DNA of 64,000 nucleotides, from contig NZ_CP155792.1 of NCBI RefSeq assembly GCF_039729015.1, forward strand, positions 3,492,001-3,556,000, written 5' to 3'. The notes under the pieces were generated by a model. That model was not told the DNA's origin. It saw nothing but the letters and a program-made list of their open reading frames with translations, and ran no database searches. Every line of letters begins with the position of its first letter. The first letter of the stretch is position 1. Source of the stretch: Blastococcus sp. HT6-30. GTDB taxonomy: Bacteria > Actinomycetota > Actinomycetes > Mycobacteriales > Geodermatophilaceae. Made by a program: the position numbers and the translations under genes. Shown here one piece after another: positions 26,921 to 38,469 of this stretch.

Positions 26921-27026
26921 CCCCGCCGGACCGCCTCGCCCACCGAGTCAGGGGGGAGGCGACGGCTGGTGGATCGCCAGGGCGGCCGACGACGTCACGC
27001 CCTGGGGAAGAGCCCCCGGCTCCGCC

Positions 27027-27986
27027 TCACGACGACAGCGGGGCCGGGGTCTCCGGTACCGGTGGCTGGGTGGTCCGCGCCGTCTGCGCCAGTGCGATCC
27101 CGGTGAGGACGACGGCGCCGCCGGCCACCTGCCAGCCGGTGAGCACCTGCTCAACCCACAACCAGGCGACCACGGAGGCGAACACCGGTTCGGCCGTGGC
27201 CACCAGCCCGGCCGCGGTCGGCGACAGGTGGCGCAGCGCCGCGATCGACAGCCAGAACGGCATGACCGCTCCCATCACCGCGATCCAGGCCACCAGCACC
27301 CACAGCGGCAGCTCCAGGGAGCCCATCGAGACGAGCACGTCGCGTCCGAGCACCCCGGCGTCGAACTGCCACCACGGCGCGGCGACCGCCCAGAAGACCG
27401 CAGCCGCGACGAAGGCCCAGCACGTGAGGGTGACCGGGTCCCGCGACACCGTGCCCCGCTCGCCGATCAGGTAGTAGGTCGCCAGGGCCACGGCGGCGCC
27501 GAGACCTGCCGCGACGCCGATCAGGTCCAGCGAGCCTTCTCCGGTCCAGACCCCGGTGACCAGGGCCAGCCCGGACAGCGACAGCACCAGCGCCGCCCAC
27601 ACCCGGCTGCGCACCTTCTCCCGGCGGACCAGCCACACGTAGACGGCGATGAGCACGGTCCCGGTGAACTCGAAGACCAGCGCGATGCCCACCGGTAGTC
27701 GTCCGATGGACACGTAGAAGAGGTACTGCGTCATCGCGATGCCGATGACGCCGAGCACGGCGAGCAGCGGGAGCTCCCGGCGGGTGACCCGCAGCCGGCC
27801 CGGGGCCACGACCAGCAGCACCGCGAGCAGGGCCACGGCCGCACCGGTGCACCGCAACGCGGTCAGCCGCGGGGCGGAGATCCCCGCCTGCAGGGCCAGC
27901 GTGGACACCGTGCCGTTGACGGCGAACAGGCCTGCGGCCGCCAGGGTGAGCGCATACCCCAGCGCGGGGCGGGCGACGCGGTCCAC
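27027..27986 (-). CDS. EamA/DMT-superfamily transporter
   Basis: 319 aa from GTG 27986 with ten hydrophobic helices forming two EamA repeats (roughly residues 10-140 and 150-300). The RLPVGIALVFEFTGTVLIAVY segment is typical of RhtA-like amino-acid or metabolite exporters. No neighbours suggest a substrate. Likely exports a small metabolite across the membrane. Confidence 0.87.
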   Translation of the reverse strand: MDRVARPALGYALTLAAAGLFAVNGTVSTLALQAGISAPRLTALRCTGAAVALLAVLLVVAPGRLRVTRRELPLLAVLGVIGIAMTQYLFYVSIGRLPVGIALVFEFTGTVLIAVYVWLVRREKVRSRVWAALVLSLSGLALVTGVWTGEGSLDLIGVAAGLGAAVALATYYLIGERGTVSRDPVTLTCWAFVAAAVFWAVAAPWWQFDAGVLGRDVLVSMGSLELPLWVLVAWIAVMGAVMPFWLSIAALRHLSPTAAGLVATAEPVFASVVAWLWVEQVLTGWQVAGGAVVLTGIALAQTARTTQPPVPETPAPLSS

Positions 27987-28029
27987 CCGCGCACGGTAGC
28001 GGGCTACCCCCGTCGAGCCGCCTACCGGT

Positions 28030-28476
28030 TCAGAACAGGGCCAGCTCCTGGACCGGCGGGCGTGGCGCGGGACCGGACGCGGTGAATGCCTCGTCGAGCC
28101 CGGTCGCCTCGAACACCCGCCACACCGACGGCTGCACGTTCCGCAGGAGCAGCTCGATGCCCCGCTGCTGGCACCACCGCCGGACGGCGATCAGCACCGA
28201 CAGGCCTCCCGAGCCGATCGAGGGCACCCCGCCCAGGTCGAGTTCGAGCACGGTGCAGCCGGCCAGCGGGCGCGCGGCGACGAACGCCTCCAGCCGCGGA
28301 GCGGTGACCAGGTCGATGTCGCCCTCGACCACCACGAGCGCGTGCCCGCCGGCGGTCTCCCACTCCAGCCGCAGCGCGGCCGGCTCGGGCGGCGGCTGCG
28401 ACACCCACCACGGCCGGCGCCGTCCGGGCGGCCTCGCCAGCCGCCGCGCCCCGTCCCACTCGTGCGCCCGCACCAT
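28030..28476 (-). CDS. STAS-domain protein (anti-sigma-factor antagonist-like)
   Basis: 148 aa from ATG 28476. Residues ~40-130 form a STAS domain: ALVVVEGDIDLVTAPRLEAFV, then LDLGGVPSIGSGGLSVLI. In SpoIIAA-like antagonists the motif is D-S-S-G-L with a phosphorylatable second Ser; here it reads G-S-G-G-L, so the usual phospho-Ser is Gly. It may be a non-phosphorylatable partner-switch component. No cognate kinase or sigma factor is in the window. Confidence 0.78.
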   Translation of the reverse strand: MVRAHEWDGARRLARPPGRRRPWWVSQPPPEPAALRLEWETAGGHALVVVEGDIDLVTAPRLEAFVAARPLAGCTVLELDLGGVPSIGSGGLSVLIAVRRWCQQRGIELLLRNVQPSVWRVFEATGLDEAFTASGPAPRPPVQELALF

Positions 28477-28692
28477 GCCCGTTCCCCCACCTGCCGACGG
28501 CCCGACCCCCGTCGTCCGGACCGTAGGCAGCCCGCCCCGGCGATACAACGGATTCCGGTACGGCATCGACCGGTGTGCCACACGGCGGGCGCGCTGTCAC
28601 GCGTCGTCATCGGGCGATCCGCCTCCGTCCGCCCGTCCCGGCCCGGATACCCGGCGCAGACGGGAGACAGCGGCCCGGCGAGACTCACGGTC

Positions 28693-29490
28693 ATGGACGT
28701 GCCCGAGGCCCTCTACCTGCCCGACGGCGACGGCTTCACCGCGACCGCCCTCACCATCGGCCCGTGGGACGCCGGACACCAGCACGCCGGGCCGCCGGCC
28801 GCGCTGCTGCTGCGCGCGGCCGAGCAGGCGAGCGGGATCGCGGGCGGCCAGACCGTGCGCATGGCCTACGACATCCTCGGGCCGGTGCCGGTCGGCCCGG
28901 TACGGGCGACCACGTCGGTGGTTCGCCCGGGCCGCCGGATCGAGCTGGTCGAGGCGGTGCTCGACAGCGGCGACGGCCGTCCGCTCATGCGCCTGTCGGC
29001 CTGGCGGATGCGGTCCCGGAACGACGCCGCTCCGGCGACCGCGCAGCCGCACCCCGCGCCGGCCGGGCCGGAGGAGAGCCGGGCCGAGCGCGCGGCGTTC
29101 TTCACCACCGAGATCGCCTACCACCGGGCCCTGGACTGGCGGTTCGCCGCTGGGACGTTCAACAGCCCGGGGCCCGCCACCGCGTGGACCCGGCCGGAGT
29201 GCACGCTGGTCGCCGGGGAGCCGATGACCCCGCTGCAGCACCTGCTGGTCATGACCGACGCCGCCAGCGGCATCTCCGCGACGCTGGACTGGACGCAGGC
29301 CACGTTCGCCAACGTCGACCTGTCCGTGGCGCTGCACCGCCCGCCGCGGGGCGAGTGGCTCGGCATGGACGCCACCACGGTCCACGGCGGAACTGGAGCG
29401 GCGCAGTGCCTCGCCGTCCTCTTCGACGCCGTCGGGCCGATCGGCCGGTCCACCCAGTCGCTGTTCGTGGAGCCCCGCCCGCCGGCGTGA
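28693..29490 (+). CDS. Acyl-CoA thioesterase-like double-hotdog protein
   Basis: 265 aa from ATG 28693. Two hotdog halves are visible: WDAGHQHAGPPAALLLRAAE with the following beta strands, and the C-terminal TLDWTQATFANVDLSVALHRPPRGEWLG with MDATTVHGGTGAAQ. This is the TesB-like (acyl-CoA thioesterase family C-terminal domain) arrangement common in mycobacteria and relatives. Likely hydrolyses an acyl-CoA. Confidence 0.78.
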   Translation: MDVPEALYLPDGDGFTATALTIGPWDAGHQHAGPPAALLLRAAEQASGIAGGQTVRMAYDILGPVPVGPVRATTSVVRPGRRIELVEAVLDSGDGRPLMRLSAWRMRSRNDAAPATAQPHPAPAGPEESRAERAAFFTTEIAYHRALDWRFAAGTFNSPGPATAWTRPECTLVAGEPMTPLQHLLVMTDAASGISATLDWTQATFANVDLSVALHRPPRGEWLGMDATTVHGGTGAAQCLAVLFDAVGPIGRSTQSLFVEPRPPA

Positions 29491-29634
29491 GTCATCTCTC
29501 CGTGCTCCTCCGGCGCAGGTCAGCGGCCCGTCGCGCGCCCGCGACCGCGGTACCGGCCGGGACCTGTTGGCATGGACGGGCACCGGTGCGCACTGTGGAG
29601 GGGTCGTCTTCCCCACGATCGGAGCCTGCTACCC

Positions 29635-30531
29635 GTGGACGCGTTGAGAGAGCTGCTGGACTGGCTGTCCGGGCGGGGTCTCGAGGTGGTGCTGATCGTC
29701 CTCGGCTCGGTGCTGCTCGCCAGGTTCGTGGCCTGGGCCGGAACGCGGATCACCGATCGGATCGACCGCAACTCCACCGGCGGCGACGCGCTGGTCCGCT
29801 CCGAGGCGGCCAAGCACCGGCACTCGCTCACCCAGGTGCTCACCTGGGCGGCGATCGTGCTGATCTACTCGATCGCGGTCTTCTTCGTCCTGGACCGGCT
29901 CGGGGTTCCGGTCACCGGCCTCGTCGCGCCGGCCACGGTGCTCGGCGTCGGCCTGGGGTTCGGCGCCCAGCGCATCGTCGGTGACGTGCTGGCCGGGTTC
30001 TTCATCATCACCGAGCGGCAGTACGGGTTCGGCGACGTCGTCTCCATCCAGGTCCTGGGCGGTGGCGACGCCGCAACCGGGACGGTGGAGGACGTCACGC
30101 TGCGGGTGACCCGGGTGCGCTCGCCCGACGGCGAGGTCGTCACGGTCCCCAACGGGCAGATCGTCAAGGTCGTCAACCTGTCCCGCGACTGGGCCCGCGC
30201 CGTCGTGGACGTGCCGGTGCCGACGAGCGTCGACGTCAACCGCGCCAACGAGATCCTGCGCCAGGTCGGCCGGGACGCGTTCCGCGACCCGGCGATGCGC
30301 CCGCTGCTGCTCGACCCACCCACCGTCATGGGCGTGGAGACCCTCGGCCTGGACGAGGTGAACGTGCGCGTCGTCGCCCGCACCCTGCCGGGCAAGCAGT
30401 TCGAGGTGGGCCGCGACCTGCGCGCCCGGGTGGTGCAGGCGTTCCGCAGCCAGGGGATGCAGGTGCCGCAGCCGACCACCAGCGCGCCGTCCGGCGACGG
30501 CGCCACGACGGTGCAGGAGGGAGTCCGATGA
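29635..30531 (+). CDS. MscS-type mechanosensitive channel
   Basis: 298 aa from GTG 29635; an upstream ATG at 29572 would add 21 residues. Three hydrophobic segments precede the MscS core: the pore helix VLGVGLGFGAQRIVGDVLAGFFI, then the beta domain with VTVPNGQIVKVVNLSRDW. A cytoplasmic alpha/beta domain follows. It opens under membrane tension to release osmolytes. The stop codon overlaps the start of the next gene by 4 nt (ATGA), so the two are translationally coupled. Confidence 0.9.
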   Translation: MDALRELLDWLSGRGLEVVLIVLGSVLLARFVAWAGTRITDRIDRNSTGGDALVRSEAAKHRHSLTQVLTWAAIVLIYSIAVFFVLDRLGVPVTGLVAPATVLGVGLGFGAQRIVGDVLAGFFIITERQYGFGDVVSIQVLGGGDAATGTVEDVTLRVTRVRSPDGEVVTVPNGQIVKVVNLSRDWARAVVDVPVPTSVDVNRANEILRQVGRDAFRDPAMRPLLLDPPTVMGVETLGLDEVNVRVVARTLPGKQFEVGRDLRARVVQAFRSQGMQVPQPTTSAPSGDGATTVQEGVR

Positions 30532-31058
30532 GCAGCCCCGACCACGGCCGGGCCGGCGACGGCGTCCCCGGCGAGCCCACGGTGAGCACCGCCCCCGCCA
30601 CCACCGGCACCGCGGCGCCCGACGTCGCCCCCGCCCACCGCTGGTGGTCGTCGATCCCGCGGCACCTCGGACGGGCCCGCACCTCCACCGTGGTCCTGGT
30701 CGTGCTGTTCCTCTCGATCGGCGCGCTCTACCTCAACGTGCGACCGCCGGCTCCGGGGACGCCGGCCTCCCGTGAGGAGACCGTCGAGCAGACCGAGCCT
30801 GCGGAGACCGAGCCGACCGGGACCGAGCCGACCGGGACCGAGCCGACCGGGACCGAGCCTGCGGAGACGACCACCGAGCCCGTGCCGACGACCGGACCGT
30901 CGGGGCCGACCACCCGGTCGAGCACCCCGACCACCACCGGCTCGCCGTCCCCGGGCACCAGCGCCACCCCGACGGCTCCGGGGGCCACCGAGCCGGTGCC
31001 CACGGGCGGATCGGCCGGGCCGGGCGACGAGGCCTCGCCGGAGTCGCCGACCGGCTGA
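30528..31058 (+). CDS. Single-pass membrane protein with Thr/Pro/Glu-rich extracellular tail
   Basis: 176 aa. The cytoplasmic N-terminus is followed by one membrane helix (STVVLVVLFLSIGALYL, residues ~54-70) and a low-complexity outside tail of Thr, Pro, Glu, Gly and Ser. The tail contains three perfect 5-residue repeats EPTGT encoded by the 15-bp repeat at 30810-30854. Coupled by a 4-nt overlap to the MscS gene, it may be an accessory or wall-spanning partner of the channel. No known domain. Confidence 0.75.
   Translation: MSSPDHGRAGDGVPGEPTVSTAPATTGTAAPDVAPAHRWWSSIPRHLGRARTSTVVLVVLFLSIGALYLNVRPPAPGTPASREETVEQTEPAETEPTGTEPTGTEPTGTEPAETTTEPVPTTGPSGPTTRSSTPTTTGSPSPGTSATPTAPGATEPVPTGGSAGPGDEASPESPTG
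30810..30854. repeat. 15-bp coding tandem repeat, three copies
   Basis: Unit GAGCCGACCGGGACC repeated three times in frame, flanked by two copies of ACCGAGCCTGCGGAG. Encodes the acidic EPTGT repeats of the membrane-anchored protein; length variation between strains is likely. Confidence 0.9.
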
Positions 31059-31167
31059 GCGCCGGAGCGGGTGTTTCACGTGGGACATCGCCTCGCCGGT
31101 CGGGGTCACCCGCCCGCAGCACCCGGGCGATGTGCGGGTGAGGGGGTCGACGCCCTAGGATCACATC

Positions 31168-31275
31168 GGCTCCTGAGAGGCAGCGCGAAGCACCTGGCTG
31201 GCTGCCCGGCAACCTCTACTCCGTCCGAGGTGCTCCAGGGGAAGAGCCGGCCGGAAGGCGCCCGCCTCCGGCAAA
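31168..31275 (+). promoter_or_regulatory. SAM-IV-like riboswitch upstream of metY-metX
   Basis: P1 is GGCTC (31168-31172) with GAGCC (31244-31248). Inside it, GAGAGGCAGCG...GGCTGCCCGGCAACC forms the hallmark helix with the GGCAACC SAM-binding strand, followed by GAGGTGCTCCAGGGGAAGAGCC, closely matching the layout of actinobacterial SAM-IV aptamers. A further stable hairpin (GCCGGAAGGC...GCCTCCGGC, about 31249-31275) follows before the metY ribosome site. High SAM would be expected to shut off methionine synthesis. Assignment is by eye. Confidence 0.75.
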
Positions 31276-31326
31276 CGACGGAGCTCCCGTGCGCCGCGGG
31301 TCTCCGCGAGCGAGAGGAGACGGCGC

Positions 31327-32619
31327 ATGAGCGACCCCGCGAGCTGGAGCTTCGAGACCCGGCAGATCCACGCCGGCACGAGCCCCGACCCCACGACCGG
31401 CGCCCGCGCGCTGCCGATCTACGCGACCACCGCGTACCAGTTCCGCGACACGCAGCATGCCGCGGACCTGTTCGCCCTGGCCGAGATGGGCAACATCTAC
31501 ACCCGGATCATGAACCCGACGCAGGACGCGCTGGAGCAGCGCGTGGCGTCGCTGGAGGGCGGCGTCGCCGCGCTCGCCGTCGCCTCGGGCCAGGCCGCCG
31601 AGACGCTGGCCATCCTCAACGTGGCCGAGGCCGGCGACCACGTCGTCGCGTCGGCCTCGCTCTACGGCGGCACCTACAACCTGCTGCACCACTCGCTGCC
31701 CAAGATGGGCATCACGGTCTCCTTCGTCGAGAACCCCGACGACCCGGAGAACTGGCAGTCGCTCGTCCAGGAGAACACCCGGGCGTTCTTCGCCGAGTCG
31801 ATCGGGAACCCGAAGGGCGACATCCTCGACATCGAGAGCGTCGCCGGCGTCGCCCACCGGAACGGGGTGCCGCTGATCGTCGACAACACCATCGCGACGC
31901 CGTACCTGATCCGCCCGCTCGAGTTCGGCGCCGACGTCGTCGTCCACTCGGCCACCAAGTACCTGGGCGGGCACGGCACGGTGATCGCCGGCCTGATCGT
32001 CGACGGCGGCGGGTTCGACTGGACCGGCGGCCGGCACCCGATGTTCACCACGGCCGACCCGACCTACCACGGCGTGGTCTACGCCGACCTGGGGGCGCCG
32101 GCCTTCGCGCTCAAGGCGCGGGTGCAGCTGCTGCGCGACCTGGGGCCGGCGGTCTCCCCGTTCAACGCCTTCCTGGTGGTGCAGGGCATCGAGACGCTGT
32201 CGCTGCGCATGGAGCGGCACGTGAGCAACGCCCAGCGGGTGGCCGAGTTCCTCGAGGCCCACGACTCGGTCGAGCGGGTCAACTACCCGGGGCTGACCTC
32301 CTCGCCGTGGCACGCCGCCCAGCAGAAGTACGCGCCGAAGGGTGCCGGCGCCGTCCTCACCTTCGAGCTGCACGGCGGCGTCGAGGCCGGCAAGCGGTTC
32401 GTGGAGGCGCTGGAGCTGCACAGCCACGTGGCCAACATCGGCGACGTGCGCAGCCTGGTGATCCACCCGGCGTCGACGACGCACTCGCAGCTCACCCCGG
32501 AGGAGCAGCTCACCACCGGGGTGACGCCGGGCCTGGTGCGCCTGGCCGTGGGGCTGGAGGGCATCGAGGACATCCTGGCCGACCTCGAGGCGGGCTTCCG
32601 CGCCGCCAAGGGCGCCTGA
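31327..32619 (+). CDS. metY: O-acetylhomoserine sulfhydrylase
   Basis: 430 aa, GAGAGGAG upstream of ATG. Fold-type I PLP enzyme of the Cys/Met metabolism family: HSATKYLGGHG carries the PLP Lys K211, and YTRIMNPTQDALEQR and VASGQAAETLA are substrate and cofactor contacts. It makes homocysteine from O-acetylhomoserine and sulfide. Its 430-aa length, longer than MetB-type enzymes, favours MetY. First gene after the riboswitch and followed after 3 nt by metX. Confidence 0.94.
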   Translation: MSDPASWSFETRQIHAGTSPDPTTGARALPIYATTAYQFRDTQHAADLFALAEMGNIYTRIMNPTQDALEQRVASLEGGVAALAVASGQAAETLAILNVAEAGDHVVASASLYGGTYNLLHHSLPKMGITVSFVENPDDPENWQSLVQENTRAFFAESIGNPKGDILDIESVAGVAHRNGVPLIVDNTIATPYLIRPLEFGADVVVHSATKYLGGHGTVIAGLIVDGGGFDWTGGRHPMFTTADPTYHGVVYADLGAPAFALKARVQLLRDLGPAVSPFNAFLVVQGIETLSLRMERHVSNAQRVAEFLEAHDSVERVNYPGLTSSPWHAAQQKYAPKGAGAVLTFELHGGVEAGKRFVEALELHSHVANIGDVRSLVIHPASTTHSQLTPEEQLTTGVTPGLVRLAVGLEGIEDILADLEAGFRAAKGA

Positions 32620-32622
32620 GCG

Positions 32623-33702
32623 ATGGGCGGGTGGGTCGAGGGGGACCCGGTCGGCGACCGGCACTTCCTCGACCTGCCCGCCCCGTTCCCGCTGGAGCGC
32701 GGAGGGGCCCTCCCGGCCGTGCGGATCGCGTACGAGACCTGGGGAACGCTCGCGCCCGGCGGGGACAACGCCGTCCTGGTCGCGCACGCGCTCACCGGCG
32801 ACAGCCACGTCGTGGGCCCGGCCGGACCGGGACACCCGACGGCCGGCTGGTGGAGCGGCATCGTCGGGCCGGGGGCGGCCCTGGACACCGACCGCTTCTT
32901 CGTCGTCTGCGCGAACGTCCTGGGCGGGTGCCAGGGCACCACCGGGCCGTCGTCGACCGCGCCGGACGGCCACCGCTGGGGCTCGCGCTTCCCCGAGGTG
33001 ACCGTGGGCGACCAGGTGCGCGCCGAGGGCGCGCTGGCCGACGCCCTGGGCATCGCGCGCTGGGCCGCCGTGGCCGGCGGGTCCATGGGCGGCATGCGGG
33101 CCCTGGAGTGGGCCGTGGCCGAGCCCGACCGGGTCGGCGCGCTGTTCTTCCTGGCGTCCGGCGCCGTGGCCTCGGCCGACCAGATCGGCACGCAGACGAC
33201 CCAGCAGGCCGCCGTCCGGGCCGACGCGCGCTGGGCGGGCGGGAACTACCCGCTCGACGCCCCGCCGGTGGACGGCCTCGGGGTCGCCCGGCGGATCGCC
33301 CACCTCACCTACCGCAGCGGGCTGGAGCTGGAGGCGCGCTTCGCCGCCCGCGTGCAGGACGACGGCCGCTACGCCGTCGCCTCCTACCTGGACCACCACG
33401 CCGGCAAGCTGGCCCGCCGGTTCGACGCCGGCAGCTACGTGGTGCTCACCGAGGCCATGAACAGCTGGGACGTCGGCCGCGGCCGCGGCGGGGTCGAGGC
33501 GGCGCTGTCCCGGGTGACCGCCCGCGCGCTGGTGGCCGGTGTGGACACCGACCGGCTCTACCCGCTCGACCAGCAACGCCGGGTGGCCGACGCGCTGGGC
33601 GTGCCGCTGCGCGTCATCCCCTCGCCGTACGGGCACGACGGCTTCCTCATCGAAACCGGCGCCGTCGGGGCGCTGCTGGCCGAGCTGCTGGCTGCGGAAT
33701 GA
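32623..33702 (+). CDS. metX: Homoserine O-acetyltransferase
   Basis: 359 aa. Alpha/beta hydrolase-fold acyltransferase: GGSMGG with nucleophile S154, the Asp in GVDTDRLYP and the His in YGHDGFL complete the triad. LTGDSHVVGP and NVLGGCQGTTGP are the substrate-pocket motifs. It acetylates homoserine to feed MetY, and the two form one riboswitch-controlled operon. Acetyl versus succinyl preference cannot be fixed from motifs alone. Confidence 0.93.
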   Translation: MGGWVEGDPVGDRHFLDLPAPFPLERGGALPAVRIAYETWGTLAPGGDNAVLVAHALTGDSHVVGPAGPGHPTAGWWSGIVGPGAALDTDRFFVVCANVLGGCQGTTGPSSTAPDGHRWGSRFPEVTVGDQVRAEGALADALGIARWAAVAGGSMGGMRALEWAVAEPDRVGALFFLASGAVASADQIGTQTTQQAAVRADARWAGGNYPLDAPPVDGLGVARRIAHLTYRSGLELEARFAARVQDDGRYAVASYLDHHAGKLARRFDAGSYVVLTEAMNSWDVGRGRGGVEAALSRVTARALVAGVDTDRLYPLDQQRRVADALGVPLRVIPSPYGHDGFLIETGAVGALLAELLAAE

Positions 33703-33755
33703 ACGCCGAGGAGCACGCGGACCTGGCCGCCCAGGTGGCCCGCGCCCGCGAGTGA
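33699..33755 (+). CDS. 18-codon ORF coupled to metX, possible gene remnant
   Basis: ATG overlaps the metX stop by 4 nt and encodes an 18-residue helical, Glu/Ala-rich peptide before TGA. In many actinobacteria a methyltransferase gene follows metX; this could be its truncated N-terminus or simply chance. The remaining 125 nt to the next gene show no clear gene. Confidence 0.25.
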   Translation: MNAEEHADLAAQVARARE

Positions 33756-33880
33756 TCCCGGCGTCGCGGGTGGAGCTCCGGCGTCGGCGACGGGACGCCG
33801 GCGCTGGACCTCGGCGAGCTCCGCGCCACGATCGCCCCCTCGCCGGGTGAGCCGCCCGGCCGGCGGTTAGCGTCGCGGCC

Positions 33881-35080
33881 GTGAGCCTCGACGTCGCCGT
33901 GCTGCGCGCCTCCTTTCCGTCGCTGGCCAGCGGCACCGCCCACTTCGACGGTCCGGGCGGTACCCAGGTACCGGCCGCGGTCGGCCGGGCGGTGGCCGCG
34001 GCCCTCACCGCCCCGGTCAGCAATCGGGGAGCGGTGACCGCCGCCGAGCGGTTCGCCGACGAGACGGTGCTCGGGGCGCGGGCGGCGATGGGCGACCTGC
34101 TCGGCACCGACCCCGCCGGCGTCGTCTTCGGCCGGAGCGCCACCCAGCTCGTCTTCGACCTGGCCCGCACGCTGTCGGCCGGCTGGGGTCCGGGTGACGA
34201 GGTCGTCGTCACCCGGCTGGATCACGACGCGAACATCCGGCCGTGGGTGCTGGACGCCGCCGCGGTCGGCGCCACGGTGCGGTGGGTGGGCTTCGACCCG
34301 GCGACCGGCGAGCTGACCGCCGACGACGTCGCCGCGGCGCTCACCGACCGGACCCGGCTGGTCGCGGTGACCGGAGCGTCCAACCTGATCGGCACCCGGC
34401 CACCGCTGGCCGCCATCGCCGAGCAGGTGCACGCGGCCGGCGCGCTGCTGGTCGCCGACGGCGTGCACCTGACCGCGCACGCCCCGGTCGACGTCCAGGC
34501 TCTCGGGGCCGACGTCTTCCTCTGCTCGCCGTACAAGTTCCTCGGCCCGCACTGCGGCGTCCTGGCGGCCGATCCCGCGTTCCTGGCGACGCTGCGGCCG
34601 GCCAAGCTGCTGCCGTCGACGGACGCGGTGCCGGAGCGCTTCGAGCTGGGCACGCTGCCCTACGAGCTGCTGGCCGGGACCACGGCGGCGGTGGACTTCC
34701 TGGCCGACCTCGGGGGCACCGGGACGCGCCGGGAGCGGCTCCTCGCGGCGATGGCCGCGATCGAGGAGCACGAGGACCGGCTCCGCGAGCGCCTGGAGGC
34801 CGGGCTGGCCGAGCTGCCCGGCGTCCGGCTGTGGTCACGGGCGGCGCACCGCACCCCGACCCTGCTGCTCACCTTCGACGGGCGGGACGCCGCCGACGCC
34901 TACCGGTTCCTCGCCGCCCGCGGCATCAACGCACCGGCCGGGCACTTCTACGCCATCGAGGCCAGCCGGTGGCTCGGGCTCGGCGACACCGGGGGCCTCC
35001 GGGCCGGGCTGGCGCCCTACAGCGACGCCGACGACGTCGACCGGCTGCTCGACGGGCTGCGGGGGTGGCTGGCCGGCTGA
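33881..35080 (+). CDS. Cysteine desulfurase-like PLP enzyme
   Basis: 399 aa from GTG 33881. Class V aminotransferase fold: D193 (VADGVH) and the PLP Lys K219 in CSPYKFLGPH. It lacks the Cys-containing loop of IscS/SufS, as in the desulfurase-like (TIGR01976-type) subgroup, so sulfur transfer is uncertain. The C-terminal GINAPAGHFYAIEASRWLGLGD is typical of that subgroup. It ends 3 nt before a convergent gene. Confidence 0.85.
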   Translation: MSLDVAVLRASFPSLASGTAHFDGPGGTQVPAAVGRAVAAALTAPVSNRGAVTAAERFADETVLGARAAMGDLLGTDPAGVVFGRSATQLVFDLARTLSAGWGPGDEVVVTRLDHDANIRPWVLDAAAVGATVRWVGFDPATGELTADDVAAALTDRTRLVAVTGASNLIGTRPPLAAIAEQVHAAGALLVADGVHLTAHAPVDVQALGADVFLCSPYKFLGPHCGVLAADPAFLATLRPAKLLPSTDAVPERFELGTLPYELLAGTTAAVDFLADLGGTGTRRERLLAAMAAIEEHEDRLRERLEAGLAELPGVRLWSRAAHRTPTLLLTFDGRDAADAYRFLAARGINAPAGHFYAIEASRWLGLGDTGGLRAGLAPYSDADDVDRLLDGLRGWLAG

Positions 35081-35083
35081 CGC

Positions 35084-35614
35084 TCAGCCCAGCCGCTGCA
35101 CCCGGCGGGCGGACTCCAGGCGGTCGGTGTAGCTGATCGCGTTGCCCTGGATGTGCAGCTGGTCGTCGTCGGTCGCCTCACGCATCACCTTCGCGGGTAC
35201 GCCGGCGATGAGCGAGCGGGGCGGGAAGACCTTGCCCTGGGTCACGACGGCGCCGGCGGCCACGATGGAGCCGGAGCCGATGTGCGCGCCGTTCATCACG
35301 ATGCTGCCCATGCCGACGAGCACGTCGTCGTCGATTCGCGCGCCGTGCAGCACCACCCGGTGCCCCACCGAGACCCGCTCGCCCACCACCAGGGGGAACC
35401 CCTCGTCGGAGTGCAGCGTGCAGCCGTCCTGGATGTTGGAGTCGGCGCCGATCTCGATGACCTCGGCGTCGGCCCGGGCCACCGCGCCGTACCAGATGCT
35501 CGACCGCGGACCCATGGTCACCGCCCCCACCACGACGGCCGTGGGCGCCACGAACGCCTCGTCGTCGATGTGCGGGGAGCCGAACTCCAGGGCGCCGATG
35601 AAGTTGTCCGCCAT
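35084..35614 (-). CDS. Gamma-carbonic anhydrase-like hexapeptide-repeat protein
   Basis: 176 aa from ATG 35614. A left-handed beta-helix with isoleucine/valine hexapeptide repeats across residues 20-140, trimeric in the family. SVGHRVVLHGARI supplies metal-binding His residues, and SNIQDGCTLHSDEG a third. Members include gamma-carbonic anhydrases and acyl-carrier-like homologues (YrdA, PaaY); true activity is often not tested. Sits downstream of gdhA on the same strand. Confidence 0.88.
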   Translation of the reverse strand: MADNFIGALEFGSPHIDDEAFVAPTAVVVGAVTMGPRSSIWYGAVARADAEVIEIGADSNIQDGCTLHSDEGFPLVVGERVSVGHRVVLHGARIDDDVLVGMGSIVMNGAHIGSGSIVAAGAVVTQGKVFPPRSLIAGVPAKVMREATDDDQLHIQGNAISYTDRLESARRVQRLG

Positions 35615-35690
35615 ACCGCCACCCCAGCACAAGCCGCTGCCCGCCGGCCAGCCGGGGCGATCGAGGCACAGGCGTTCTCGGCCACCCGGG

Positions 35691-38286
<2,596 letters not shown>

Positions 38287-38469
38287 CGGAGCCTCCGATC
38301 ACCTGCGCCGGGCCCGGGGAAGGGGCCGCAACCATGCGCGTCAGCACGGAACGTAGGGACCCGGTATCCGCAGGTAGTGGGTGGCGCGCGGGGGCGGACG
38401 ACCGGGGTCGCCCCGCCCGTCACATGAGCACCGGAGGCAGTCACCCGTCACGCGCGGACGGGGCTCCGG

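Noticed and set aside
38287-38469. Possible c-di-AMP (ydaO) riboswitch upstream of the NlpC/P60 gene
   Set aside because: Such riboswitches often precede these genes, but the conserved core strings are not found on the minus strand.
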